NCBI GenBank assembly: GCA_050949085.1
Contig: JBMNFB010000007.1
Coordinates: 1-26,522 of the forward strand
From: JBMNFB01 sp050949085
GTDB lineage: Bacteria; Bacillota; UBA994; UBA5500
DNA: 26,522 nucleotides
Direction of reading: 5' to 3'
Below the pieces are notes generated by a model. That model was not told the origin of the DNA. It ran no database searches and saw only the letters and a list, made by a program, of their open reading frames with translations. Positions 16,941 through 24,699 of the stretch are shown in pieces (position 1 is the first letter of the stretch; each line of letters opens with the position of its first letter). The position numbers and the translations under genes were made by a program.

Positions 16941-18701
16941 TTGCGTCATACAAAGATAGTAGCGACCATCGGCCCGGCCAGCGATGCCCCGGCCCTGCTG
17001 CGCCGGCTGATTATGGCGGGAGTGGATGTGGCCCGGCTCAACTTCTCACACGGCACGCACGAAGAACAGCGGGCCCGCTTCCAGCGGATCCGGGCAGCGG
17101 CCGAAGAACTGGGCGTTCACCTGCCGATCATGCTGGATACCAAGGGGCCGGAGATTCGCCTGGGCACGTTCGCGGCAGGGAAGGTTGAACTGAAGTGTGG
17201 GCAGCGTTTCGTGCTCTATGCGGACGGCCGGCCGGGCGATGAGCAGGGTGTCAGTGTCAGCTATGGGCAGCTGGCCGCAGACTTGCAGCCAGGCGATCGC
17301 GTGCTGATTGACGACGGCCTGCTGGAGCTGCGCGTGGTGGAAGTTGCCGACCGCGATCTGGTCTGTGAAGTGGTCGTTGGCGGGGTTGTCAGTGACCGCA
17401 AAGGAGTGAACGTCCCCGGGCGTTCGCTGCAGCTGCCTGCATTATCGGAGCAGGATCGGCGGGATATCCGGCTGGGGGTGGAGTTGGGCTGCGATTTCAT
17501 TGCCCAGTCCTTTGTGCGCAGCGCCGCCGATGTGCTGGCCCTGCGCCAGCTCCTGGAGGAGCTAGCGGCGGACATCCCGATCATCGCCAAGATTGAAAAC
17601 CAGCAGGGCGTCCTGCATCTGGCCGAGATCCTGAAGGTGGCCGATGGCCTAATGGTTGCCCGCGGCGATATGGGTGTGGAGATTCCGGCGGAGGAAGTCC
17701 CCCTGATCCAGAAGGAGATGATCGCCCAGGCCAATCGCCACGGCAAGGCGGTGATTACCGCCACTCAGATGCTGGATTCGATGATTCGCAACCCGCGCCC
17801 CACCCGGGCGGAAGCCAGCGATGTTGCCAACGCGATTCTGGACGGCACTGATGCGGTGATGCTCTCTGGCGAAACAGCCAACGGGCGTTATCCGCTAGAG
17901 GCGGTGGAGACGATGGCGCGCATTGCTGTGCGCACCGATCGAGCTCTGAAATCGCAGGGGCTGCTGCCGCGCCCGGGGGAAAAGAAGATCAGCATTACCG
18001 ATGCCATCAGCCATGCTACGGTGCAGGCCGCCCGCGACCTGGGTGCCGCCGCCATCATCACCGCCACCGAGTCCGGCAGCACGGCGCGCCGAGTTTCGCG
18101 CTACCGGCCAGAGGCGCCGATCATCGCCGTAACCACCAGCGCCAGCGTAGCCAGGCGGCTAAATCTTTACTGGGGGGTGCATCCCATCGTGGGTGAGAAG
18201 CATAGGAACACCGATGAAATGCTGGAGTCGTCTACTGCCAAGGCGCTGGATGCCGGCCTGATCAAGAACGGCGACCTGACGGTGGTCACGGCTGGCGTGC
18301 CCATGGGTGTGCCCGGAACTACGAACCTGCTGAAAGTGCACATCGTGGGCGATGTCCTGGCGCGCGGCATGGGGATCGGCAGCCAGCCGGCGACCGGCCC
18401 CGTGGTCGTCTGCAAGACCGCCAAGGAGGCGAGGGGCAAGGAGATTAAGGACGGCAGCATCCTCGTGGCCATTGGGACGGATAGAGACTATGTGCCGTTG
18501 TTGGAGAAGGCAGCCGGCCTCGTGACCGAGGAAGGCGGCCTCACTTCGCACGCCGCAGTTGTTGCCCTTAACCTGGGGCTGCCGGTCATTGTCGGTGTGC
18601 CTGGCGCCACCAGCCTCCTGCAGGATGGCCAGTTGGTGACGCTGGACACCGCGCGCGGCCTGATCTACCGCGGCGCGGCCAATATCCCGGCGGAGAAATA
18701 G
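16941..18701 (+). CDS. pyk: Pyruvate kinase with C-terminal PEP-utiliser domain
   Basis: 586 aa from a TTG at 16941, preceded by AAGGACGGTGA. It makes pyruvate and ATP from PEP and ADP in glycolysis. Conserved blocks: KIVATIGPAS and RLNFSHG near the start, LDTKGPEIR, IIAKIENQQG (catalytic Lys), MVARGDMGVEIP, and ITATQMLDSMIRNPRPTRAEASDVANA, followed by the C domain. The last roughly 110 residues form a PEP-utiliser mobile domain with GGLTSHAAVVALNLGLPVIVG, the extra domain found in Bacillus and many other Firmicutes. The length of about 585 aa matches that type. The gene is monocistronic with a hairpin after it. Confidence 0.95.
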   Translation: MRHTKIVATIGPASDAPALLRRLIMAGVDVARLNFSHGTHEEQRARFQRIRAAAEELGVHLPIMLDTKGPEIRLGTFAAGKVELKCGQRFVLYADGRPGDEQGVSVSYGQLAADLQPGDRVLIDDGLLELRVVEVADRDLVCEVVVGGVVSDRKGVNVPGRSLQLPALSEQDRRDIRLGVELGCDFIAQSFVRSAADVLALRQLLEELAADIPIIAKIENQQGVLHLAEILKVADGLMVARGDMGVEIPAEEVPLIQKEMIAQANRHGKAVITATQMLDSMIRNPRPTRAEASDVANAILDGTDAVMLSGETANGRYPLEAVETMARIAVRTDRALKSQGLLPRPGEKKISITDAISHATVQAARDLGAAAIITATESGSTARRVSRYRPEAPIIAVTTSASVARRLNLYWGVHPIVGEKHRNTDEMLESSTAKALDAGLIKNGDLTVVTAGVPMGVPGTTNLLKVHIVGDVLARGMGIGSQPATGPVVVCKTAKEARGKEIKDGSILVAIGTDRDYVPLLEKAAGLVTEEGGLTSHAAVVALNLGLPVIVGVPGATSLLQDGQLVTLDTARGLIYRGAANIPAEK

Positions 18702-18738
18702 GCGAGCACGCTGCATGCGGAAGGTCAGATGCAAGCGG

Positions 18739-18770
18739 AAGGGCGGGGCCTACACCCCGCCTTTAGTCTT
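18739..18770 (+). terminator. Terminator of pyk
   Basis: GGCGGGG (18742-18748) pairs with CCCCGCC (18755-18761), extended by three A-T or G-U pairs on each side, followed by TTTAGTCTT. Confidence 0.55.
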
Positions 18771-19054
18771 CAGCGAGCCAGTACCTCGCCTTCAGTCTTG
18801 CGTGGCACTACCAGGGAAAGGGGTTGTCCGTGCCCTTGTTCTACATGGAGATCAGCTGTTGGTGGTTAGCGGTAACAGTATTCGTGCTTTGCCGCTTCCG
18901 AAATAGCGACCGTGAAATGGCGGATTCTCGTAGACGGAGGCCGCCAGGAGGAATGGATCCTGCGGAACGTGCACGACCTGTTGCCGTAGAAGGCTCCCTG
19001 AGGAAGTACCCCAGGGAGCTACTTGTCTTGTCACAGTGCCTTTAGCTGTACATC
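18771..19054. other. Intergenic stretch with possible coding remnants
   Basis: No convincing gene. Two short plus-strand stretches read like protein: RALVLHGDQLLVVSGNSIRA (about 18830-18895, ending in TAG at 18906) and, from a GTG at 18911, KWRILVDGGRQEEWILRNV ending in TAG at 18989. Neither has a good ribosome site or a recognised family; they may be the worn end of a lost gene. A hairpin (GCTCCCTG 18993-19000 with CAGGGAGC 19012-19019) follows but lacks a T-tract. Confidence 0.35.
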
Positions 19055-19849
19055 CTACCCCCGCATCACCATCTGGTTGCCTGATTCATAGCGGCGCAGG
19101 CCGGCGCGGAAGACCAGGACTGCAATCACCCAGACGACGAGGGCGGCCAGCCACACGCTGAGCAGCCCCTTCCAGGTAAAGCTGGCCAGCAACTCCACCG
19201 GCAGGTAAACCGCAAAGCCGGCGGGGATGACAAAGTGGGTGATGAACCGCGCTGCGCCCTGAAAGATGGTGCCCGGATAGGTGGAGAAGCTGATTAGGCT
19301 CTCGCCGATTTGTCGACCGACTACATCGCCCCGCCCGATGAAGAAGGGGAGGCATTGCCAGATGGAGAAAAACCCGGCCAGGATTGCCCCCGAAGTCGTC
19401 ATGAACAGCAGGAAGAGCAGGTAGCTCGCTCTGGTGGCGTAGCAGCCCATTGCCCCTATCAGGAGGCCAAAGATCAGGTCGCCCGCCCCGGACATGTTCA
19501 TGCGGCTGACCAGAATATGTAGCAGGGGGTTTTTCGGCAGAGCCAGGTAATAATCCAGCTGCCCAGCGGCGATCAGTTCGCCGAACTGGTAGCTGTTGCC
19601 GCAGAAGATGGCCATGAGACCAAACCCGCCAGCTGAGAGTCCCCACATCAGCCAGATCTCGCTCATCCCCCAGCCGCCGATATCCGGGAAGCGCTCAAGC
19701 AGAACCCACCAGATAAAAAGCAGCAGCACATCGTTCAGGAACATGAAGATAGTCTGCGAGAGAAAGCTAACCCGGTAGGCCATGGCCGAGGCCAGGTTCA
19801 CCTTCCATTGAGCGGTGAGAAACCGCCAGTATTTAGCCACCGTTGACAT
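19055..19849 (-). CDS. ABC-2 type transporter permease
   Basis: 264 aa with about six hydrophobic segments (for example DVLLLFIWWVLLERF, LIFGLLIGAMGC, LLFLLFMTTSGAILAGFFSIW, VWLAALVVWVIAVLVF). The motif QLDYYLALPKNPLLHILVSRM resembles the conserved segment of the small ABC-2 permeases that pair with a second permease and an ATPase in export systems (ABC2_membrane_6-like). It overlaps the preceding permease by 17 bp, so the two are coupled. The substrate is unknown. The Arg/Ser-rich C-terminus (RRYESGNQMVMRG) looks natural. Confidence 0.8.
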   Translation of the reverse strand: MSTVAKYWRFLTAQWKVNLASAMAYRVSFLSQTIFMFLNDVLLLFIWWVLLERFPDIGGWGMSEIWLMWGLSAGGFGLMAIFCGNSYQFGELIAAGQLDYYLALPKNPLLHILVSRMNMSGAGDLIFGLLIGAMGCYATRASYLLFLLFMTTSGAILAGFFSIWQCLPFFIGRGDVVGRQIGESLISFSTYPGTIFQGAARFITHFVIPAGFAVYLPVELLASFTWKGLLSVWLAALVVWVIAVLVFRAGLRRYESGNQMVMRG

Positions 19850-20636
19850 TGACCCGTTTCACCCCCTTGCCGTACTCCCAGGCCACCAGCAGCGCTAGCA
19901 GCCCGATCCAGATCAGCCCGCGTCCAGCCAGCTCAGCAAAGAGCTGCCTATCGGGTGCTACAAACACCCGCGCCGGTCCATAGGCGAGGGAGCGGAAGGG
20001 CAGCGCCGCCGCTAGCTTGCGGAAAAACTCGGGGTAGATGTCGATGGGAATAAACAGCCCGCCCAGTGTGAAAAGCATCTTTGAATAGATCCACTGAAAG
20101 GGCGCACTCTCCTCCACAAAGAAGCTGAGCAGAGCGATGCCGATCAGCACAAGGAACTGCAGACACAGGGCGATGCCGGTGAGCAGCAGCGCCTGCGCAG
20201 CGCCGTCGGGCGTCAGCGGCGGCAGCCCCACCAGCAGCGTAGCTACGGCGCTGCCCACCAGGAAATTGAGCAGGAGTGCTACCACTATCTCGCCAAGGTA
20301 GTTGGCGAACTGATAGAGGACATACTGGCTCGGCCTGAGGAGCAGGTAGGCGATCTGCCCCGACTTGACGTCCTGCGTCACTTCCCTGACGAGGCTGGTG
20401 CGACTCAGCGTGAGCACCTCGGTGATCGTCAGATACCAGACCAGCTGGACGCGATCAAAACCCAGCAGGCTGCCGTGGCTACCCAGCAGCTTCCCCCAGA
20501 GCTGCGAGAAGATGAAGAGAATCAGGGCGAAGAAGCCGGCGCGCGCGGCCAGTTCAGGCCAGTAGGCCAGCCGGTTGGTAACGGCGACCCGGGTGACGGC
20601 GGTGTATTTGCCCAGCCGTCGGCTGATCTGCATCAT
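19833..20636 (-). CDS. ABC-2 type transporter permease
   Basis: 267 aa, six hydrophobic segments, with QDVKSGQIAYLLLRPSQYVLYQFANYLGE after the first pair, a conserved feature of this permease family. Its ATG (20636-20634) overlaps the end of the restored ATPase frame (ATGA), which shows the order ATPase, permease, permease in one operon. It probably forms a heterodimer with the next gene product. Because the ATPase gene upstream is truncated, the system is unlikely to work as it stands. Confidence 0.8.
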   Translation of the reverse strand: MMQISRRLGKYTAVTRVAVTNRLAYWPELAARAGFFALILFIFSQLWGKLLGSHGSLLGFDRVQLVWYLTITEVLTLSRTSLVREVTQDVKSGQIAYLLLRPSQYVLYQFANYLGEIVVALLLNFLVGSAVATLLVGLPPLTPDGAAQALLLTGIALCLQFLVLIGIALLSFFVEESAPFQWIYSKMLFTLGGLFIPIDIYPEFFRKLAAALPFRSLAYGPARVFVAPDRQLFAELAGRGLIWIGLLALLVAWEYGKGVKRVNVNGG

Positions 20637-21120
20637 CCATCACTCCCTTCATCGCTCGCCGCCGGGCGGTCTCCGCCATAGATGCGGGCGATGATCTCCT
20701 CCAGCGGCGGATCGGAGATGTTGATATCGGCGATGGGCGAGAGCTGGCGCAGCGCCATGTAGAGCTCGTCGATGCTCAGGCGGTTGGTGTCCAGCGCCAG
20801 CTTCACCCCCGGCCCTTGTGTTTCAGCACCCGCGCACCAGGTATGACTGGTGCGCTGTCGATGGAGTTCTCCAGCCGGACATCGATGATTTTCTCCTGCA
20901 GATAGTGATACTTCAGCTTGGCCATCGGCTGATCGATGACGATCTCGCCCTGATTGATCATCACCACGCGCCGGCAGAGGTTTTCGATGTCGCCTGTGTC
21001 ATGGGAAGTCAGGAAGACGGTGACCCCGTCCACCTGGTTGATGCTCCTGATCAGATCGCGCATCTTGCGCCGCGCCACCACGTCCAGGCCGATGGTCGGT
21101 TCGTCGAGAAAGACGACTTT
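20633..21120 (-). pseudogene. 3' half of an ABC transporter ATPase gene
   Basis: From 21120 the minus strand reads KVVFLDEPTIGLD (Walker B and D-loop), then VFLTSHDTGDIENLCRRVVMINQGEI (H-loop), the C-terminal half of a CcmA/NatA-like ATPase. Walker A and the ABC signature are missing. The frame then breaks at a run of five G (minus strand, 20811-20807): the open frame stops at 20803, but the next frame continues as GVKLALDTNRLSIDELYMAL up to a TGA at 20635-20633 that overlaps the permease start. So the gene has a missing 5' half and a 3' frameshift. It belonged to the operon with the two permeases. Confidence 0.8.
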
Positions 21121-21954
21121 CGGCTGAGCAATGAGCAGGCCGAGCTGATGCGCACGTTTATTAAGTATCATATGTATCCGCTGCAGCTGTGGCGCAGCGG
21201 GCATCTGGTAGACCAACATGCTATTGGTAGCGTCGCCCAGGATGTAATCTTGACACAACCCCAGCGATTGCAGCTGCTGCCGGGACTCCTCGGTGCGCAC
21301 CAAGCCGATCACCTGGCCGGTCGGCCCCACCCGTTTCATCGCCTCATAACAACAGAGCATGCCAGACTTGCCACTGGCACCGATGACCAGCACCCGATCC
21401 CCGGGCCGCACCAATTTGGCCGTCTGCGCCGGCGCGCCGGCCACATCCAGGGCGGCCAATGCCAACTCCCGCGACATGTCCGAGGGCAACTTGGCATAGA
21501 TGCCGCTCTCAAACAGGACCGCCTGGCCGACGATCTCCACCCGATCGATATCCAAATGGATGCGCTGGATGCTCTCGATGTGGAGAGGTGTCAACGACAG
21601 CGAGACCAGAGTAGCTATTTCGTCGCCTACCGCTAGGTCGATCTTGTCGGCCAGTTTGGAGCCGATGGCCGCCACCGTTCCAATCAGCATTCCGCCGGAT
21701 CCGGTGACCGGATTCTGCATTTTCCCCCGCTGGTTGACGATATCCATAATCGCCTGCCCGATGGCCTGAGCATCGCACCCATGGGCCTGCTTCAGCTGGG
21801 CGAAGCTGGCAGAGTCGATGTTCAGCGCCTGCACGTCAACCAGGATCTCGTTGTCGTAGATGGTCATATCGTTGTCGATCAGCGAGGCAGCCTGTGGCAA
21901 CACTCCCTGCGGCTTGATCACGCGATGGCTGCCGAACTTACATCCCCTTTTCAT
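20803..21954 (-). CDS. Chimeric open frame: kdd start + cca copy + ABC ATPase end
   Basis: One 383-codon frame joins three unrelated pieces: residues 1 to about 248 are 3,5-diaminohexanoate dehydrogenase, the next 29 or so (QMPAAPQLQRIHMILNKRA and on) are the reverse-complement reading of an 88-bp cca segment, and the remainder is the end of an ABC ATPase. No single fold can be expected. It starts 2 bp after the kce stop with GGGGTGAT upstream, so translation would be coupled to kce. I treat it as a rearrangement or assembly chimera, not a functional fusion. Confidence 0.7.
   Translation of the reverse strand: MKRGCKFGSHRVIKPQGVLPQAASLIDNDMTIYDNEILVDVQALNIDSASFAQLKQAHGCDAQAIGQAIMDIVNQRGKMQNPVTGSGGMLIGTVAAIGSKLADKIDLAVGDEIATLVSLSLTPLHIESIQRIHLDIDRVEIVGQAVLFESGIYAKLPSDMSRELALAALDVAGAPAQTAKLVRPGDRVLVIGASGKSGMLCCYEAMKRVGPTGQVIGLVRTEESRQQLQSLGLCQDYILGDATNSMLVYQMPAAPQLQRIHMILNKRAHQLGLLIAQPKVVFLDEPTIGLDVVARRKMRDLIRSINQVDGVTVFLTSHDTGDIENLCRRVVMINQGEIVIDQPMAKLKYHYLQEKIIDVRLENSIDSAPVIPGARVLKHKGRG
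21121..21208 (+). repeat. 88-bp exact repeat, second copy at the kdd/ABC junction
   Basis: Identical over all 88 bases to cca bases 13006-13093 and in the same orientation. The flanks differ immediately on both sides (T against G on the left, T against A on the right). It exactly fills the gap between truncated kdd and truncated ABC ATPase. Confidence 0.9.
21209..21954 (-). pseudogene. kdd: 5' two thirds of L-erythro-3,5-diaminohexanoate dehydrogenase
   Basis: About 248 codons from the ATG at 21954. In lysine fermentation this NAD(P)-dependent enzyme oxidatively deaminates 3,5-diaminohexanoate to 3-keto-5-aminohexanoate, the substrate of the kce product encoded just upstream. Seen: KRGCKFGSHRVIKPQGVLPQ, characteristic of the family start; NEILVDVQALNIDSASF; and the dinucleotide-binding region RVLVIGASGKSGMLCCYEA. 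The family is usually about 340-350 aa, so roughly the last 100 residues are absent. The cut is at the edge of the cca copy (21208/21209). Confidence 0.85.
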
Positions 21955-21956
21955 CG

Positions 21957-22784
21957 CTAATCACCCCTCGCTAGCTGCAGCAATGCCCGCGTCTCACTAG
22001 GGCTAGCTATCTCTCTACCCAGCAGCCTGGCAATCCTAACCGCCTTCTCCACCAGTTCGCCGTTAGACTTGGCCAACCGCCCCCGCTCGAGGTACAGGTT
22101 GTCTTCAAACCCTACCCGTGCATGCCCTCCTGTCACAGCCGCCATAGCTACCAGGCCAAATTGAGAACGCCCGATACCGGTGGCTGTGTAGGTCGCCCCC
22201 GGCGGCAGGCTCTCCACCAAGAAGGAAAACTCCCGCAGACTGGCCCCGATGCCGCCCCGAACACCCATCACCAGGTTGAAGTGCAGCGGGGCGACGATGA
22301 TACCTTTCCTGACCAGATGGTGTACCGTGTTGATCATGCTCTGATCGAACACTTCCAGCTCCGGTTTCACCCCAAGTTCTTTCATCTTCTCGGCGAAGGC
22401 GATAATCGTGTTCTCTGTGTTGAGAAAGATCTCATCTCCGCCGAAGTTCAAGGTTCCGCAGTCGAGAGAGGCCATCTCTGGCTGCAGTCTCAGGGGCTGC
22501 AGGCGCTCCTCGTTACTCATGCCGGTCGCGCCGCCGGTTGAAGGCTGAATGATCACCGCCGGGCACTCAGTGCGAATCGCCTCCATACAAGCGGCAAACC
22601 TGGCCGCGCTCTGGGTGGGAGTGCCGTCATCCTCGCGCACGTGCAGGTGGATGATGCTCGCGCCCTGCTCGGCAGCGCGCCTCGCTTCTTTGGCGATCTC
22701 CTCCACCGTGTAAGGCACGTTTGGGTTCTGTTCTTTGGTCACCTCGGCACCACAGATGGCGGCAGTGATGATCATCTTGTCCAT
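21957..22784 (-). CDS. kce: 3-keto-5-aminohexanoate cleavage enzyme (BKACE family)
   Basis: 275 aa; the ATG at 22784 is preceded by GAGGAGGAG. It condenses acetyl-CoA with 3-keto-5-aminohexanoate to give acetoacetate and 3-aminobutyryl-CoA. Zinc-site residues are visible in IIHLHVRED (H46, H48) together with E14 and, near the end, GFEDN (Glu-Asp). QPSTGGATG and GTLNFGGDEIF are also typical. BKACE enzymes vary in substrate, but the adjacent kdd and the upstream lysine riboswitch support the lysine role. The usual partner genes kamA and kamDE are not in the window; they may lie elsewhere or be lost from this arrangement. Confidence 0.9.
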   Translation of the reverse strand: MDKMIITAAICGAEVTKEQNPNVPYTVEEIAKEARRAAEQGASIIHLHVREDDGTPTQSAARFAACMEAIRTECPAVIIQPSTGGATGMSNEERLQPLRLQPEMASLDCGTLNFGGDEIFLNTENTIIAFAEKMKELGVKPELEVFDQSMINTVHHLVRKGIIVAPLHFNLVMGVRGGIGASLREFSFLVESLPPGATYTATGIGRSQFGLVAMAAVTGGHARVGFEDNLYLERGRLAKSNGELVEKAVRIARLLGREIASPSETRALLQLARGD

Positions 22785-22803
22785 ATGACTCCTCCTCGCT
22801 TAG

Positions 22804-22847
22804 AAAAATAAAAGAGCCATTTCAACTCGCAAGAATTGAAATAGCTC
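22804..22847 (-). terminator. Riboswitch-controlled terminator in the kce leader
   Basis: On the minus strand GAGC-t-ATTTCAA pairs with TTGAAAT-g-GCTC (plus-strand 22814-22847), followed by TTTTATTTTT (22813-22804). It sits between the aptamer and the kce start, 20 bp before the ATG, so transcription must read through it to express kce. Confidence 0.85.
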
Positions 22848-22849
22848 GA

Positions 22850-23019
22850 TGCAAATACTTTGCAACAGTTGGTCGGAGTTCCTCCGCCAACCAAGTGAAG
22901 AGCGCTGGCAACTGCTAAATCACTTTCGGCGGATAAAGCCTTCCCCCACAGCCTCAGTCAACCAGAACCTAAATATCCGTGGAGTACCCTCATATCCGCG
23001 CCTCTATTTGTGCAAACCT
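22850..23019 (-). ncRNA. Lysine riboswitch (L box) aptamer
   Basis: Read on the minus strand, about 170 nt match the L-box pattern: ATAGAGGCGCG (23007-22997), GAGGGTACTCC (22991-22981), GGCTGTGGGGGAAGG then CCGCCGAAAGTG (to 22921), and a GGTTGG...CCAACTG hairpin (22892-22866). P1 is TGCACAAATA (5' side, near 23014) with TATTTGCA (22857-22850). The expression platform is the terminator at 22804-22847. Lysine is the expected ligand. Most L boxes shut genes off when lysine is high, which would be odd for a degradation gene, so the sign of control is open. Confidence 0.85.
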
Positions 23020-23053
23020 TATAGAATTATCTGATTCATTCTCCCTAGATGAA

Positions 23054-23081
23054 ACTATCACAGGATTGACAAGGGTGTCAA
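23054..23081 (-). promoter_or_regulatory. Promoter of the kce leader
   Basis: TTGACA (plus-strand TGTCAA at 23076-23081) and GATAGT (plus-strand ACTATC at 23054-23059) are separated by 16 bp. Transcription would start near 23047, about 30 nt before the riboswitch P1 stem. Confidence 0.55.
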
Positions 23082-23092
23082 GACGCAAATTC

Positions 23093-23123
23093 GGAAGAAA
23101 TGGGTCCTCCGAAGAAGACCCAT
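23093..23123 (-). terminator. Terminator of the small unknown gene
   Basis: On the minus strand ATGGGTC, an 10-nt loop, and GACCCAT (plus-strand 23100-23123), followed by TTTCTTCC. It lies just after the stop at 23141 and isolates the kce promoter. Confidence 0.65.
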
Positions 23124-23140
23124 CCTCTGTGAAGAAGTCC

Positions 23141-23374
23141 TCAGTGCAGCCGCCGCACTACCAGGTATTGGTCGTCGTCTTCCGTACCGCCTTCTGGCTG
23201 ATAGGTGTAGCCGTTATTGGTCAACATCTTGGTCAGATTAGCCCGCTGCAGAGAATCCTTGCTATCCAGTTGCACCCGCAATTGCTCATCCTGTGCCAGC
23301 TCTGCTAGTCGCCGTTTCAATTTGCGCAGATCCTCGTCGCTCAGTTCAGGATTCAGCTTGAACTGATACTCCAT
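23141..23374 (-). CDS. Small acidic hypothetical protein
   Basis: 77 aa from the ATG at 23374, which follows AAGGGGGTG; the longer open frame to 23425 lacks a ribosome site. The product starts MEYQFKLNPELSDEDL, has a predicted charged helix (RKLKRRLAELAQDEQLRVQL), and ends in DDDQYLVVRRLH. There is no signal peptide, membrane segment or cysteine. I do not recognise the family. It is a single gene with its own terminator, downstream of tagO and its terminator. Confidence 0.65.
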   Translation of the reverse strand: MEYQFKLNPELSDEDLRKLKRRLAELAQDEQLRVQLDSKDSLQRANLTKMLTNNGYTYQPEGGTEDDDQYLVVRRLH

Positions 23375-23485
23375 CGTCAGCACCCCCTTGTTTTGGCCAG
23401 GCACTTCCTGCGCGCTATTGCGCAAAGAAGCAACCTTGGGCCCAAGCTGTACCCAGATAGGTTGCGTAAAGGGGTTAGAAAATAA

Positions 23486-23508
23486 ACGGGCCGCCTGATG
23501 GCGGCCGT
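23486..23508 (-). terminator. Terminator of tagO
   Basis: ACGGGCCGCC (23486-23495) pairs with GGCGGCCGT (23500-23508) with one bulge; on the minus strand it is followed by TTTATTTTC. Confidence 0.7.
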
Positions 23509-23593
23509 AAGGCGAATCAAGAGAATGGCCATCGCCCTAAACGCCTGAAGGTTTTGCCAGGTGAAGATTCTTCACTGCGTTCAGAATGACAAC
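23508..23593. repeat. Intergenic repeat remnants downstream of tagO
   Basis: Bases 23508-23537 are a shortened, diverged copy of the repeat at 8059 and 24641 (GGCGAATC, a 10-bp loss, then GAATGGCCATCGCCC). Bases 23565-23590 (AGATTCTTCACTGCGTTCAG then AATGAC) match a short motif that I know as a common interspersed repeat in many bacterial genomes. Together they fill the space between the tagO stop and its terminator. Confidence 0.5.
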
Positions 23594-23594
23594 G

Positions 23595-24545
23595 CTAGCG
23601 GCTGGCGAAGAGCACCACCAGCGCGGTAAGGGAGAAGCAGATACTGATCAGGTACATCACAAACACGGGCTGCACCTGGGTCAGCCCCCAGTTCTGCAGC
23701 CGATGGTGAGTGTGACCGTGGTCAGCCACGTAGAAAGGTTGTCCGTTGCGGGTGCGGCGCACGATGTTCAGCGCAGTATCGAAGATAGGTAAACCTAAGG
23801 CCAGCACCGGCACGGCGATGCCCACCAGGGTAGCGCTCTTAAAGGAGCCCACAACGGAGATGGCGCCCAGCAGAAATCCCAGAAAGTTTGCCCCCATATC
23901 GCCCATAAAGATAGAAACGGGGTAACGATTGAAACGCAAGAAGCCTAGCGCAACGCCTAACACCAGCACCCCCAGGGTGACGGACTCGCCCTGGTCCATC
24001 TGCCAGGCGATCAGGGCCAAGGTGCCGGCAGCGATACAGGTGATCCCGGCGGCTAAGCCATCCAAGCCGTCCATAAAGTTGATCAGATTCATCACCGCCA
24101 CCACCCAAATGATGGTGGTCAGGTAAGAAAGCCAGATCGGGAAGAAGATCATCCCCAGGCCAAAGGGGTGACTGATATAGAAGATACGCACGCCATGGGC
24201 GGCCAACACCAAGGCGGCCAGAATTTGCCCCAAAAATTTCGGTGCAGCTCCCATTTCCTTGCCGCGGGACTTGCAGTAATCGTCAACCAAGCCAACGGAA
24301 AAAGCGATCAATGCGCCGAAAAGGATGCCCCGCAAATTACTGTCCAGGGGCAACACAAACAAAGCTGTGATACAGAAGCTAGCCAACATGGCCCAACCGC
24401 CCATCAATGGGGTAGGCCTTTCATGCTGCTTGCGTCGATTGGGCATATCCAATATCCCCAAACGGTAAGACAGCTTCTGCGCCAAAGGGGTGAAGAGCCA
24501 AACGAGGACTCCTGCTACTGCGAAAATAGCGATATAGCGTAACAT
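23595..24545 (-). CDS. tagO: Undecaprenyl-phosphate GlcNAc-1-phosphate transferase (TagO/WecA type)
   Basis: 316 aa; ATG 24545 with GGGAGGATAT upstream. A polytopic membrane enzyme of the MraY/WecA/TagO superfamily (glycosyltransferase family 4) that transfers a sugar-1-phosphate from a UDP-sugar to undecaprenyl phosphate, the first step of teichoic acid or other wall polysaccharide synthesis. Motifs: KQHERPTPLMGG, the Asp-Asp pair in GLVDDYCKSRG, NLINFMDGLDGLAAG, RYPVSIFMGDMGANFLG and the HGHTHHRL signature of the TagO/WecA branch. About ten TM segments are present. No other wall genes are adjacent; it is transcribed alone. The exact sugar (GlcNAc against another HexNAc) is inferred from the family. 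Confidence 0.88.
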   Translation of the reverse strand: MLRYIAIFAVAGVLVWLFTPLAQKLSYRLGILDMPNRRKQHERPTPLMGGWAMLASFCITALFVLPLDSNLRGILFGALIAFSVGLVDDYCKSRGKEMGAAPKFLGQILAALVLAAHGVRIFYISHPFGLGMIFFPIWLSYLTTIIWVVAVMNLINFMDGLDGLAAGITCIAAGTLALIAWQMDQGESVTLGVLVLGVALGFLRFNRYPVSIFMGDMGANFLGFLLGAISVVGSFKSATLVGIAVPVLALGLPIFDTALNIVRRTRNGQPFYVADHGHTHHRLQNWGLTQVQPVFVMYLISICFSLTALVVLFASR

Positions 24546-24635
24546 AGGTTATATCCTCCCGTTTATAGAAACGGCCTATTGCCTTGGTTTATTGAACAGA
24601 ATGAAGGGCAGCGTCCAGAGACCGAATTATGATCA

Positions 24636-24674
24636 CTAAGGCGAATCTTTCAGCAGAAAGAATGGCCATTGCCC
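24636..24674. repeat. Short interspersed repeat, copy 2
   Basis: 24641-24674 is identical to 8059-8092 (34 bp) with 5 further bases matching at one mismatch. It directly precedes the YyaL-like remnant. Confidence 0.75.
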
Positions 24675-24699
24675 AGAACAGCTGCGCTAGTAGTGTGCG

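Noticed and set aside
10879..20735. 15-bp match GATGTTGATATCGGC shared by the GNAT fusion and the ABC ATPase tail
   Set aside because: A match of this length is expected about once by chance in a window of this size, and it does not coincide with either breakpoint.
20818..21636. 272-codon plus-strand open frame across the kdd/ABC seam
   Set aside because: It is the antisense of the two truncated genes; only its middle part is real sense sequence, and that is the cca copy.
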